NCBI RefSeq assembly: GCF_003955715.1
Contig: NZ_CP034463.1
Location: 7,936,001-8,000,000, forward strand
From: Streptomyces aquilus
GTDB lineage: Bacteria > Actinomycetota > Actinomycetes > Streptomycetales > Streptomycetaceae
Reading direction: 5' to 3'
Length of the DNA stretch: 64,000 nucleotides
The notes under the pieces are model-generated. The model was not told where the DNA came from. It made no database searches and saw only the letters and a program-made list of their open reading frames with translations. Shown here piece after piece: positions 34,897-42,433 of the stretch (positions within the stretch are counted from its first letter, which is position 1; every line of letters begins with the position of its first letter). The translations under genes were made by a program, and so were the position numbers.

Positions 34897-35633
34897 GCAC
34901 CGAGCGCGGCCAACACCGGCCGGCGTGCCGCCTCGTACCGCTCCACCAGCACCCGCGCCACCTCCGCGGACGCCCCGAGCACATCCCCCAGCACATCCGC
35001 GTCCACCGCGCCTCGCGCGATCCGGTCTGGCAGGAATCCGGGCGCGAGGACGTACGGCGCGACGGCCACCCGGGAGCAGCCCATCTCCCTCAGCTCCCGT
35101 ACCGCGTCCTCGGTCCGGGGCAGTGCGGCGGAGGCGAACGCAGGTCGCACGGCGCACCAACCGGTGTGCCGCCACTCCCGCGCGATGTCTGCGATCACTG
35201 CGATCGCCTCCGGGTCCGTGGACCCCGCCGAGGCCAGCACGACCCCGGTCGAGGATTTGTCGGCGGGCGTCAACCCCGCCTCGTACAGGCGCCGTTCGAG
35301 CGCGGACAGCAGCAGCGGCGACGGGCCGAGCACCTCGGCCTGCCGGATCCGCAGCTGCGGCGGCGCGTCCCGCAGTACCGCCGGGATGTCCGCCTTCGCG
35401 TGGAACGCGCGGGTCAGCAGGAGGGGAAGGGCGACGACCTCGCGTACACCCTCCGTCGCCAGCGACTCCAACACGCCCTGTACGGACGGGATGTTGAAGT
35501 CCAGGAAGCCCGTCTCCACCCGTACGTCCGGGCGCAGCGCGCGCACCCGGCGGACGAGGGCGTGCACCGTCGCGGCGTGCCGCGGATCGCGGCTGCCGTG
35601 GGCGATGACGAGAAGAACGGGCTTCCTGAACAA
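34893..35633 (-). CDS. Sirohydrochlorin chelatase (CbiX/SirB-like)
   Basis: This is the last gene of the sulfur unit. The 246 residues form two CbiX-like halves with the metal-binding start LLVIAHGSRDPRH, then VALPLLLTRAFHAKADIP and, in the second half, VVLASAGSTDPEA and VAPYVLAPGFLPDRI. It should insert Fe2+ into sirohydrochlorin to make siroheme, the cofactor of the sulfite reductase encoded at the other end of the unit. The start is most likely the TTG at 35633, 8 bases after AAGGGG and 5 bases after the permease stop; no ATG or GTG fits. Confidence 0.88.
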   Translation of the reverse strand: MFRKPVLLVIAHGSRDPRHAATVHALVRRVRALRPDVRVETGFLDFNIPSVQGVLESLATEGVREVVALPLLLTRAFHAKADIPAVLRDAPPQLRIRQAEVLGPSPLLLSALERRLYEAGLTPADKSSTGVVLASAGSTDPEAIAVIADIAREWRHTGWCAVRPAFASAALPRTEDAVRELREMGCSRVAVAPYVLAPGFLPDRIARGAVDADVLGDVLGASAEVARVLVERYEAARRPVLAALGA

Positions 35634-35638
35634 CGGAC

Positions 35639-36541
35639 TTACCCCTTCACCAGCAGGCCGCGGCTGCGCAGCACCCGCCGCTCCAGCGGGCTGAAGATCA
35701 GCAGGTCGACGGCGATGCCGACGAACAGGATCAGGAAGATCGCCTCGAAGATCATCGGCATGGAGCTGGCGTTGCGGCCGTTCTCCAGGAGCGCGCCGAG
35801 TCCGATGCCCAGGTCGGGCGAGGAGGCGATGATCTCGGCCGCCATCAGCGAGCGCCAGGAGAACGCCCAGCCCTGCTTCAGACCGGCGAGATAGCCGGGC
35901 AGCGCGGCCGGCAGCACGATGTGCCAGGCGCCCCTCCAGCCGGTCGCGCCCATCGTGCGGCCCGCCCGCAGGAACAGCGGCGGCACCTGGTCGATGCCGG
36001 AGACGAGACCGTTGGCGATGGAGGGGACCGCGCCGAGCAGGATCACCGCGTACATCATCGAGTTGTTCAGCCCCAGCCACAGCACGGCCGGCGGCACCCA
36101 CGCCACCGACGGCAGTGACTGGAGGCCGGAGAGGACGGGCCCGATGGCCGCCCGGATGAACTTCACCCGGGCCACGACCAGCCCCAGCGGGGTGCCGATC
36201 GCCAGGGCCAGCAGGAAGCCGAGCAGACCGCGCTCGACGCTGGTCCAGATGTAGCCGAGGAGCTTGCCCTCCAGCCAGGCGTCCTTGAACTCGGCCGCCA
36301 CGTCACCGGGGGAGGGCAGCTTGGTCGGGTCGGTGACGATGTTGAAGGAGATCAGCCCCTGCCAGATCACCAGCACCACGGCCGTCGCCACGAGCGGCGG
36401 GAGGATCTTGGTGCGGGCGGTCACGGAGAACGGCGTCCGTGTGGTGGCCGACGTCTCCAGGGCGTCCAGACCGGCCTCCAGACCGGCGGACCGCTCCCGC
36501 GTCTCGTCCGTCCGGGCCGTCTTCGTGTCACTGCTGGCCAT
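35639..36541 (-). CDS. ssuC: ABC transporter permease (SsuC/TauC-like)
   Basis: The 300-residue membrane protein has about six helices and the permease coupling loop RAGRTMGATGWRGAWHIVLPAALP. It belongs to the nitrate/sulfonate/taurine importer class. The ATG at 36541 overlaps the ATPase gene by 14 bp. Its place within the sulfate assimilation genes supports sulfonate or sulfate-ester uptake. Whether it carries sulfonates or inorganic sulfate cannot be told from sequence alone. Confidence 0.88.
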   Translation of the reverse strand: MASSDTKTARTDETRERSAGLEAGLDALETSATTRTPFSVTARTKILPPLVATAVVLVIWQGLISFNIVTDPTKLPSPGDVAAEFKDAWLEGKLLGYIWTSVERGLLGFLLALAIGTPLGLVVARVKFIRAAIGPVLSGLQSLPSVAWVPPAVLWLGLNNSMMYAVILLGAVPSIANGLVSGIDQVPPLFLRAGRTMGATGWRGAWHIVLPAALPGYLAGLKQGWAFSWRSLMAAEIIASSPDLGIGLGALLENGRNASSMPMIFEAIFLILFVGIAVDLLIFSPLERRVLRSRGLLVKG

Positions 36542-37313
36542 GACGGCGGATCTCCCCACGCAGTTGATCGGTGATCTCAAGGGACAGTTCGGCCACGGGG
36601 GCGTCCTCGATGCGGCGCGGCTGCGGGATGGCGACCGTCCACTCGCGGGCGATCCGGCCCGGGCGCGACGACAGCAGGACGACCCGCTGCGCGAGCCGCA
36701 CCGCCTCGCGCACGTTGTGCGTGACGAACAGGACGGACAGCCCCGTCTCCTCCCAGATCCGGGTCAGTTCGTCGTGCAGCACGTCCCGCGTGATCGCGTC
36801 CAGTGCCGCGAACGGCTCGTCCATGAGCAGCAGCCGGCTCTCCTGGGCCAGCGCCCGGGCGAGCGCCACACGCTGGCGCATACCGCCGGACAGCTCGTGC
36901 ACCCGCTTGCCGTACGAGCCCTTGAGCCGGACCAGTTCGAGCAGTTCCTCGGCGCGCTCGCGCCGGTCGTTCTTCGCGACTCCACCCAGTTTCAGGGCGA
37001 GTTCGATGTTCTTGCCCGCGGTCAGCCACGGGAACAGGGCGTGCTCCTGGAACATCAGAGCCGGACGCCCGTCGGTCTTGATGCTGCCGGCGCTCGGGTC
37101 GTCGAGACCCGCCACCAGGTTGAGCAGCGTGGACTTGCCACAGCCCGAGGCCCCCAGGAGGGTGACGAACTCGCCCGGCGCGACATCGAGCGTGATGTCG
37201 TCGAGGACGAGCTGCTGCCCGGCGGGCCCGCCGAAGGACTTCGAGACGTGCTCGATGCGGGCGGCGTACTCGACTGACTCGGCCTGCTCGGCCTTGGCAA
37301 CCGCGGTGGCCAT
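36528..37313 (-). CDS. ssuB: ABC transporter ATP-binding protein (SsuB/TauB-like)
   Basis: The 261 residues carry all ABC ATPase motifs: Walker A LLGASGCGKSTLL, Q-loop MFQEHALFPW, signature HELSGGMRQRVALARAL, Walker B LLLMDEPFAALD and the H-loop VTHNVREA. It powers the import system with the adjacent permease and binding protein. GGAGGTGA precedes the ATG at 37313, preferred over a GTG 9 bases upstream. Confidence 0.93.
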   Translation of the reverse strand: MATAVAKAEQAESVEYAARIEHVSKSFGGPAGQQLVLDDITLDVAPGEFVTLLGASGCGKSTLLNLVAGLDDPSAGSIKTDGRPALMFQEHALFPWLTAGKNIELALKLGGVAKNDRRERAEELLELVRLKGSYGKRVHELSGGMRQRVALARALAQESRLLLMDEPFAALDAITRDVLHDELTRIWEETGLSVLFVTHNVREAVRLAQRVVLLSSRPGRIAREWTVAIPQPRRIEDAPVAELSLEITDQLRGEIRRHGQQ

Positions 37314-37348
37314 GGTCGTCACCTCCTGGGAACTCTCGGGATCAGGGC

Positions 37349-38452
37349 TTACTTGACGCCGAGCCCGGCGTCGTCGACCGTGCTCTCGCCGTCGGCCTTG
37401 AGGACCTTGTTCAGCAGCGTGAGGTCATAGATGCCCTTGAGCAGCGGGTCCTCCAGCAGACCGGCCTTCACCGCGTGCTCCGCCTCGGTGTTGAGGGTGG
37501 AGGCCAGCGGGTCGTTGGTGAACTGGATGGACTTCCACGCCGGGTCCAGGACCTCGGCCGGCAGCGCCTTGCCGGAGTCGGCCTCCAGCTGCTTGTTCGC
37601 CGCCGCCTTCGCCTCGTCCGGGTTGGCGTTGATCCACTTGTTGGTCTCGACGGAGGCCTTCAGGACCGCCTCGACCGCCTTCGGGTGCTCCTTGAGGAAC
37701 TTCTGCGACACGATGATGTTCGTGATCACGAACTTCTTGTCCGGCCACAGGTCGGACTCGTCGAGCAGCACCTTCGCGCCCTCGGCGACCAGCTTCGACG
37801 CGGTCGGCTCCGGCACCCAGGCGCCGTCGATGGAACCGGCCTTGTAGGCGTCCGGGGTGACCTTGTTGTCGGTGCGGATGACCGACACGTCGCCCTTGCC
37901 GCTCTCGGCGTCGACCTTCCAGCCCTGGTCCGCGATCCAGTTGAGGAACGCCACGTCCTGCGTGTTGCCGAGCTGCGGGGTGGCGATCTTCTTGCCCTTG
38001 ACGTCCTTCAGGGACTTGATCTTCTTGGGGTTGACGACGAGCTTCACACCGCCGGACGCCGAACCGCCGATGATGCGCAGGTTGGTGCCCTTGGACTTGG
38101 TGTAGCCGTTGATCGACGGGGAGGGGCCGATCCACCCGATGTCGATGGAGCCCGAGTTGAGGGCCTCGATCTCGGACGGGCCGGCGTTGAAGACCTGGTA
38201 CTTCGCCTCCGTGGCGCCGAGCTCCTTCTGGAAGTAGCCCTTCTGGTTGGCGACCAGCGCGGTGGCGTGCGTCAGGTTGCCGAAGTAGCCGATCTTGACG
38301 GAGTCGAGTCCGTCGATCTTCTTCGCGCCGGCGGCGACCTTGGCGGTGTCGTCGTCCTTGGCGTCGGACCCGTAGCCGCAGGCGGCGAGGGTGAGGAGAG
38401 GGAGCGCGGCTATGACCGCGAAGGTGCGGCGGAAGGCGTGTGTGGCAGGCAC
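37349..38452 (-). CDS. ssuA: ABC transporter substrate-binding lipoprotein (sulfonate/nitrate/taurine type)
   Basis: The 367-residue protein starts at a GTG at 38452, with AGAGGA upstream, and has a lipoprotein signal ending in LPLLTLAACGYG. The NMT1/SsuA-type fold shows VKIGYFGNLTHATALVANQ, EIEALNSGSIDIGWIGPSPS and a hinge region VNPKKIKSLKDVKGKKIATP. It should bind a sulfonate-like anion outside the membrane. It is separated from cysN by a 231-bp gap that holds a possible small ORF, so this transporter part may also have its own promoter. Confidence 0.9.
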   Translation of the reverse strand: MPATHAFRRTFAVIAALPLLTLAACGYGSDAKDDDTAKVAAGAKKIDGLDSVKIGYFGNLTHATALVANQKGYFQKELGATEAKYQVFNAGPSEIEALNSGSIDIGWIGPSPSINGYTKSKGTNLRIIGGSASGGVKLVVNPKKIKSLKDVKGKKIATPQLGNTQDVAFLNWIADQGWKVDAESGKGDVSVIRTDNKVTPDAYKAGSIDGAWVPEPTASKLVAEGAKVLLDESDLWPDKKFVITNIIVSQKFLKEHPKAVEAVLKASVETNKWINANPDEAKAAANKQLEADSGKALPAEVLDPAWKSIQFTNDPLASTLNTEAEHAVKAGLLEDPLLKGIYDLTLLNKVLKADGESTVDDAGLGVK

Positions 38453-38577
38453 GGGAGGTGTTCCTCTCGGAGGCCCGGCGGTCACGGTCTCTCAGGTCGT
38501 GGCCGGGAGGTCGGCAGGTCTTCGTCGCTTCCGGGACGTCGGGTGGGGGGACAGGGCGCGCAAGCGGTGCGCGTACG

Positions 38578-38682
38578 TCATCGCGCACATCGCGCGACTC
38601 CGCCCTGTCCGCTGCCGAGGTCGCCGCTGCCGACGCGGCCGCCCTCCTTCGCGAACGTGGAGAAGTAGTCGGTGGAGTTCAT
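38578..38682 (-). CDS. Possible small protein between cysN and the transporter genes
   Basis: An ATG lies 2 bases after the cysN TGA and opens a 34-codon frame starting NSTDYFSTFAKEGGRVG, rich in Gly and with a single Cys near the end (VARCAR). The tight spacing suggests translation after cysN. I know no family. It could be a small protein, a Cys-containing sensor ORF for the transporter, or chance. Confidence 0.3.
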   Translation of the reverse strand: MNSTDYFSTFAKEGGRVGSGDLGSGQGGVARCAR

Positions 38683-38683
38683 G

Positions 38684-40018
38684 TCAGAAGTCCCACCCGT
38701 CGTCCTCGGCCGCGTCCTTGACGGGCTCGGGGGACGCGAACGACTCGCCGACCATGCCCGCGGTGAGCGTGGTGCCGTCGCTGGGGTCGATCAGGATGAA
38801 CGAGCCCGTGCGCCGCGAGTCGGCGTAGGAGTCCACCGGCAGCGGTTCCGCGGTGCGGATCTTCACGCGGCCGATGTCGTTGGCGACGAGCTGTCCCGGG
38901 TGCGGGTGCAGGGACAGGTCGTCGAGCGTGAGACGGGACGGGATGTCCTTGACGATCGCCTTGACCGTGCGGGTGCCGTGCTTGAGCAGCACCCGGTGGC
39001 CGACGGTCAGCGGGGCGTCGGCCACGTGGCACACCGTCGCCTCGATGTCCTGGGTGGTCGGCGGCGCGTCCTTGCTGGGCACGATGAGGTCGCCGCGCGA
39101 GATGTCGATGTCGTCCTCCAGGAGGACGGTCACCGACTGGGTGGTCCAGGCGATGTCGACCGGCTCGCCGAGCAGGTCGATGGCGGCGATCTTCGAGGCG
39201 TGACCCGAGGGCAGCACCGTGACGGCCTCGCCGACGCGGAAGGAACCGGCGGCGATCTGACCGGCGTACCCCCGGTAGTCGGGGTGCTCGGCGGTCTGCG
39301 GGCGGATGACGTACTGCACGGGCAGGCGCGCGTGGCAGTGGCTCAGGTCGTGGGTGACCGGGACCGTCTCCAGGTGCTCCAGGACGGTCGGGCCGCCGTA
39401 CCAGTCCATGTTGGCGGACGGCTCCACCACGTTGTCACCGGCGAGCGCCGAGATCGGGATCGCGGTGACCTCGGGGACGCCCAGCTCGGTCGCGTACGCC
39501 GTGAACTCCTCGGCGATCGCGGCGAACACGGACTCCTGGTAGTCGACGAGGTCCATCTTGTTGACCGCGAGGACCACGTGCGGGACGCGAAGCAGGGCCG
39601 CGAGCGCCGCGTGCCGCCGGGTCTGCTCGACGACGCCGTTGCGGGCGTCGATGAGGATCACCGTCAGCTCGGCCGTGGAGGCACCCGTCACCATGTTGCG
39701 GGTGTACTGCACATGGCCGGGGGTGTCGGCGAGGATGAACCGCCGCTTGGCCGTGGCGAAGTAGCGGTAGGCCACGTCGATGGTGATGCCCTGCTCGCGC
39801 TCGGCCCGCAGACCGTCCGTGAGGAGCGCGAGGTCGGGGCCTTCCTGGCCACGCGACGCGGAGGCACGCTCGACCGCCTCCAGCTGGTCGGTGAGGACCG
39901 ACTTGGAGTCGTGCAGCAGCCGGCCGACGAGGGTGGACTTGCCGTCGTCGACGGAGCCCGCGGTCGCGAACCGCAGCAGGGTCGTCTCCGAGAGCGCCTC
40001 GGAAGTGGTCGTGCTCAT
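38684..40018 (-). CDS. cysN: Sulfate adenylyltransferase subunit 1 (GTPase)
   Basis: CysN is the GTPase subunit that drives ATP sulfurylase: with CysD it makes adenosine 5'-phosphosulfate from ATP and sulfate. The 444 residues show the translation-factor-like G domain (TAGSVDDGKSTLVGRLL, LADTPGHVQY, VNKMDLV) and the two beta-barrel domains. There is no fused APS kinase domain, in line with the separate cysC here. Its ATG is 2 bp after the cysD stop. Confidence 0.96.
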   Translation of the reverse strand: MSTTTSEALSETTLLRFATAGSVDDGKSTLVGRLLHDSKSVLTDQLEAVERASASRGQEGPDLALLTDGLRAEREQGITIDVAYRYFATAKRRFILADTPGHVQYTRNMVTGASTAELTVILIDARNGVVEQTRRHAALAALLRVPHVVLAVNKMDLVDYQESVFAAIAEEFTAYATELGVPEVTAIPISALAGDNVVEPSANMDWYGGPTVLEHLETVPVTHDLSHCHARLPVQYVIRPQTAEHPDYRGYAGQIAAGSFRVGEAVTVLPSGHASKIAAIDLLGEPVDIAWTTQSVTVLLEDDIDISRGDLIVPSKDAPPTTQDIEATVCHVADAPLTVGHRVLLKHGTRTVKAIVKDIPSRLTLDDLSLHPHPGQLVANDIGRVKIRTAEPLPVDSYADSRRTGSFILIDPSDGTTLTAGMVGESFASPEPVKDAAEDDGWDF

Positions 40019-40020
40019 GC

Positions 40021-40959
40021 TTAGAAGTACCCCTCGCGCTTACGGTCTTCCATCGCGGCCTCGGACATCTTGTCGTCGGCGCGGGTCGCGCCGCGCTCGG
40101 TGAGCCGGGAGGCGGCGATCTCCGTGATGACCTGCTCCAGCGTCACGGCGTCCGAGTCCACGGCGCCGGTGCAGGACATGTCGCCGACCGTGCGGTAGCG
40201 CACGAGACGCTTCTCGACGGTCTCGCTCTCCTTCGGGCCGCCCCACTCGCCGGCCGTCAGCCACATGCCGGCCCGCTGGAACACCTCACGCTCGTGCGCG
40301 AAGTAGATCTCCGGCAGCTCGATGCCCTCGCGGGCGATGTACTGCCAGACGTCCAGCTCGGTCCAGTTGGACAGCGGGAAGACGCGGACGTGCTCGCCGG
40401 GGGCGTGCCGCCCGTTGTACAGGTTCCACAGCTCGGGCCGCTGCCGGCGCGGGTCCCACTGCGAGAACTCGTCCCGCAGCGAGAACACCCGCTCCTTCGC
40501 GCGCGCCTTCTCCTCGTCCCGTCGCCCGCCGCCGAAGACCGCGTCGAACTTCTCCGCCTGGATCTTCTCGGTCAGCGGCAGCGTCTGGAGCGGGTTACGG
40601 GTGCCGTCCGGACGCTCCTTGAGCACACCGCGGTCGATGTAGTCCTGCACGGAGGCGACATGCAGCCGCAGCCCGTGCTGGGCCACGGTGCGGTCCCGGT
40701 ACTCCAGGACCTCGGGGAAGTTGTGCCCGGTGTCCACGTGCAGCAGCGAGAACGGGATCGCCGCCGGGGCGAACGCCTTCAGCGCCAGGTGCAGCATGAC
40801 GATGGAGTCCTTGCCGCCGGAGAAGAGGATCACCGGCCGCTCGAACTCACCCGCCACCTCACGGAAGATGTGCACGGCCTCGGACTCCAGCGCGTCCAAG
40901 TGCGAGAGGGCGTACGGAGCTTGGGTGCCCTCCGTCACCGCCGCGACGGTCGTCGTCAT
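40021..40959 (-). CDS. cysD: Sulfate adenylyltransferase subunit 2
   Basis: CysD is the catalytic ATP sulfurylase subunit. The 312 residues have the PP-loop motif VILFSGGKDSIVMLHL and the CysD-typical RVFPLSNWTELDVWQYI and YFAHEREVF. It overlaps cysC by 4 bp (ATGA at 40956-40959) and is followed by cysN, so the three products are made together. Confidence 0.96.
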   Translation of the reverse strand: MTTTVAAVTEGTQAPYALSHLDALESEAVHIFREVAGEFERPVILFSGGKDSIVMLHLALKAFAPAAIPFSLLHVDTGHNFPEVLEYRDRTVAQHGLRLHVASVQDYIDRGVLKERPDGTRNPLQTLPLTEKIQAEKFDAVFGGGRRDEEKARAKERVFSLRDEFSQWDPRRQRPELWNLYNGRHAPGEHVRVFPLSNWTELDVWQYIAREGIELPEIYFAHEREVFQRAGMWLTAGEWGGPKESETVEKRLVRYRTVGDMSCTGAVDSDAVTLEQVITEIAASRLTERGATRADDKMSEAAMEDRKREGYF

Positions 40960-41519
40960 GCCAGTCCCCTCTCGGTGAGCAGCGCGTGGACCGCGGCCGC
41001 GGATTCCTGGACGGTCTGGTTCTGCGACTCGATCCGCAGATCGGGCGACTCGGGCGCCTCGTACGGGTCGTCGACGCCGGTCAGCCCGGTCAGCTCGCCC
41101 GCGGCCTGCTTGGCGTACAGCCCCTTCACGTCGCGCTCGCTGCACACCTCGACCGGAGTCGCCACGTGCACCTCGATGTAGGCGGCCCCGCCCTCCTGAT
41201 GGCGCTTGCGCACCGCGTCACGGCTGTCCGCGTACGGCGCGATCACCGGGACAAGCGCCTTGACGCCGTTGCGGGCGAGCAGCTCGGCGAGGAAGCCGAT
41301 GCGCTGCACGTTGGTGTGCCGGTCCTCGCGGCTGAAGCCGAGGCCCGCGGAGATGAACTCGCGGATCTCGTCGCCGTCGAGCACCTCGACGAGGTGGCCC
41401 TCCTCGCGCAGCCGGCCGGCCAGCTCGTACGCGATGGTGGTCTTGCCGGCACTCGGCAGACCCGTGAGCCAGACGGTGGCTCCGGTCGTCACTTGGTTCT
41501 CCTGAGTTGTCGTCGTCAT
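40956..41519 (-). CDS. cysC: Adenylylsulfate kinase
   Basis: CysC phosphorylates APS to PAPS. The 187 residues contain the P-loop VWLTGLPSAGKTTIAYEL, the APS site DGDEIREFISAGLGFSREDR, and VHVATPVEVCSERDVKGLY. It overlaps cysH upstream and cysD downstream by 4 bp each. Since the CysH here has the cysteine pattern of an APS reductase, CysC could also serve PAPS-dependent sulfation rather than only reduction. Confidence 0.95.
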   Translation of the reverse strand: MTTTTQENQVTTGATVWLTGLPSAGKTTIAYELAGRLREEGHLVEVLDGDEIREFISAGLGFSREDRHTNVQRIGFLAELLARNGVKALVPVIAPYADSRDAVRKRHQEGGAAYIEVHVATPVEVCSERDVKGLYAKQAAGELTGLTGVDDPYEAPESPDLRIESQNQTVQESAAAVHALLTERGLA

Positions 41520-42226
41520 CCGTGCAGCCCGCACTCGGTCTTGCCGCGTCCGGCCCAGCGGCCGGCGCGCGCGTCCTCGCCCTCCAGCACCCGGCGGGTG
41601 CAGGGGGCGCAGCCGACGGAGGCGTAACCGTCCATCAGCAGCGGGTTGGTGAGGACGCCGTGCTCGGCGACGTACGCGTCCACGTCGTCCTGGGTCCAGC
41701 GGGCGATCGGGGAGATCTTGACCTTCTGCCGCTTCTCGTCCCAGCCGACGACCGGGGTGTTCGCCCGGGTCGGGGACTCGTCGCGGCGCAGGCCGGTCGC
41801 CCAGGCCAGGTAGTTCGTCAGGCCCTGCTCCAGGGGCTGGACCTTGCGCAGCTTGCAGCACAGGTCCGGGTCGCGGTCGTGCAGCTTGGGGCCGTACTGC
41901 GCGTCCTGCTCGGCGACCGTCTGACGCGGGGTCAGCGTGATGACGTTGACGTCCATCACGGCCTCGACCGCGTCCCGGGTGCCGATGGTCTCCTCGAAGT
42001 GGTAACCGGTGTCGAGGAAGACGACGTCGACACCCTTCATCGCGCGGGACGCGAGATGGGCGACGACCGCGTCCTCCATCGAGGAGGTCACGCAGAAGCG
42101 CTTGCCGAAGGTGTCGACCGCCCACTGGAGGATCTCCAGGGCGGAGGCGTCCTCCAGGTCACGGCCCGCCTGCTCGGCGAGGGCCTTGAGCTCGTCGGTC
42201 GTACGGTCTTCCTGAACCGCGGTCAT
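41516..42226 (-). CDS. cysH: Phosphoadenylyl/adenylylsulfate reductase
   Basis: CysH reduces APS or PAPS to sulfite with thioredoxin. The 236 residues show VTSSMEDAVVAHLASR (PP-loop type), the iron-sulfur pattern DLCCKL plus GCAPCTRR, and the redox motif KTECGLHG at the C-terminus. The CC and CxxC pairs mean a 4Fe-4S cluster, which is the mark of assimilatory APS reductases; PAPS-only enzymes lack it. The start is ATG 42226, overlapping the small zinc-ribbon gene by 4 bp. Confidence 0.93.
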   Translation of the reverse strand: MTAVQEDRTTDELKALAEQAGRDLEDASALEILQWAVDTFGKRFCVTSSMEDAVVAHLASRAMKGVDVVFLDTGYHFEETIGTRDAVEAVMDVNVITLTPRQTVAEQDAQYGPKLHDRDPDLCCKLRKVQPLEQGLTNYLAWATGLRRDESPTRANTPVVGWDEKRQKVKISPIARWTQDDVDAYVAEHGVLTNPLLMDGYASVGCAPCTRRVLEGEDARAGRWAGRGKTECGLHG

Positions 42227-42402
42227 GTCTCGTCTCCCCCTGCGTCGTCGGTCTGAAGGCCCCGGGCGAGCAGCCCGAGGAACTTCAGCTGGAATGCGCG
42301 GTTGCACGCCGCGCATTCCCACGCGCCGTGACCCTGCTCGGACGGGCGCAGGTCCTCGTCGCCGCAGTAGGGGCAGTAGAAGGGGGCGGCCCGCTCGCTC
42401 AT
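42223..42402 (-). CDS. Small zinc-ribbon protein of the sulfur operon
   Basis: This 59-residue protein has two CxxC pairs, FYCPYCGDEDL and WECAACNRAF, separated by 17 residues: a zinc ribbon or rubredoxin-like knuckle. A very strong ribosome site (aaaggagg) precedes the ATG. It lies between sulfite reductase and cysH and overlaps cysH by 4 bp, so it is made at the same time as the reductases. The function is unknown; electron transfer to sulfite reductase or CysH, or regulation, are possible. Confidence 0.85.
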   Translation of the reverse strand: MSERAAPFYCPYCGDEDLRPSEQGHGAWECAACNRAFQLKFLGLLARGLQTDDAGGDET

Positions 42403-42433
42403 GGCCCCTCCTTTCGCTGTCGTTCGCCGACGC

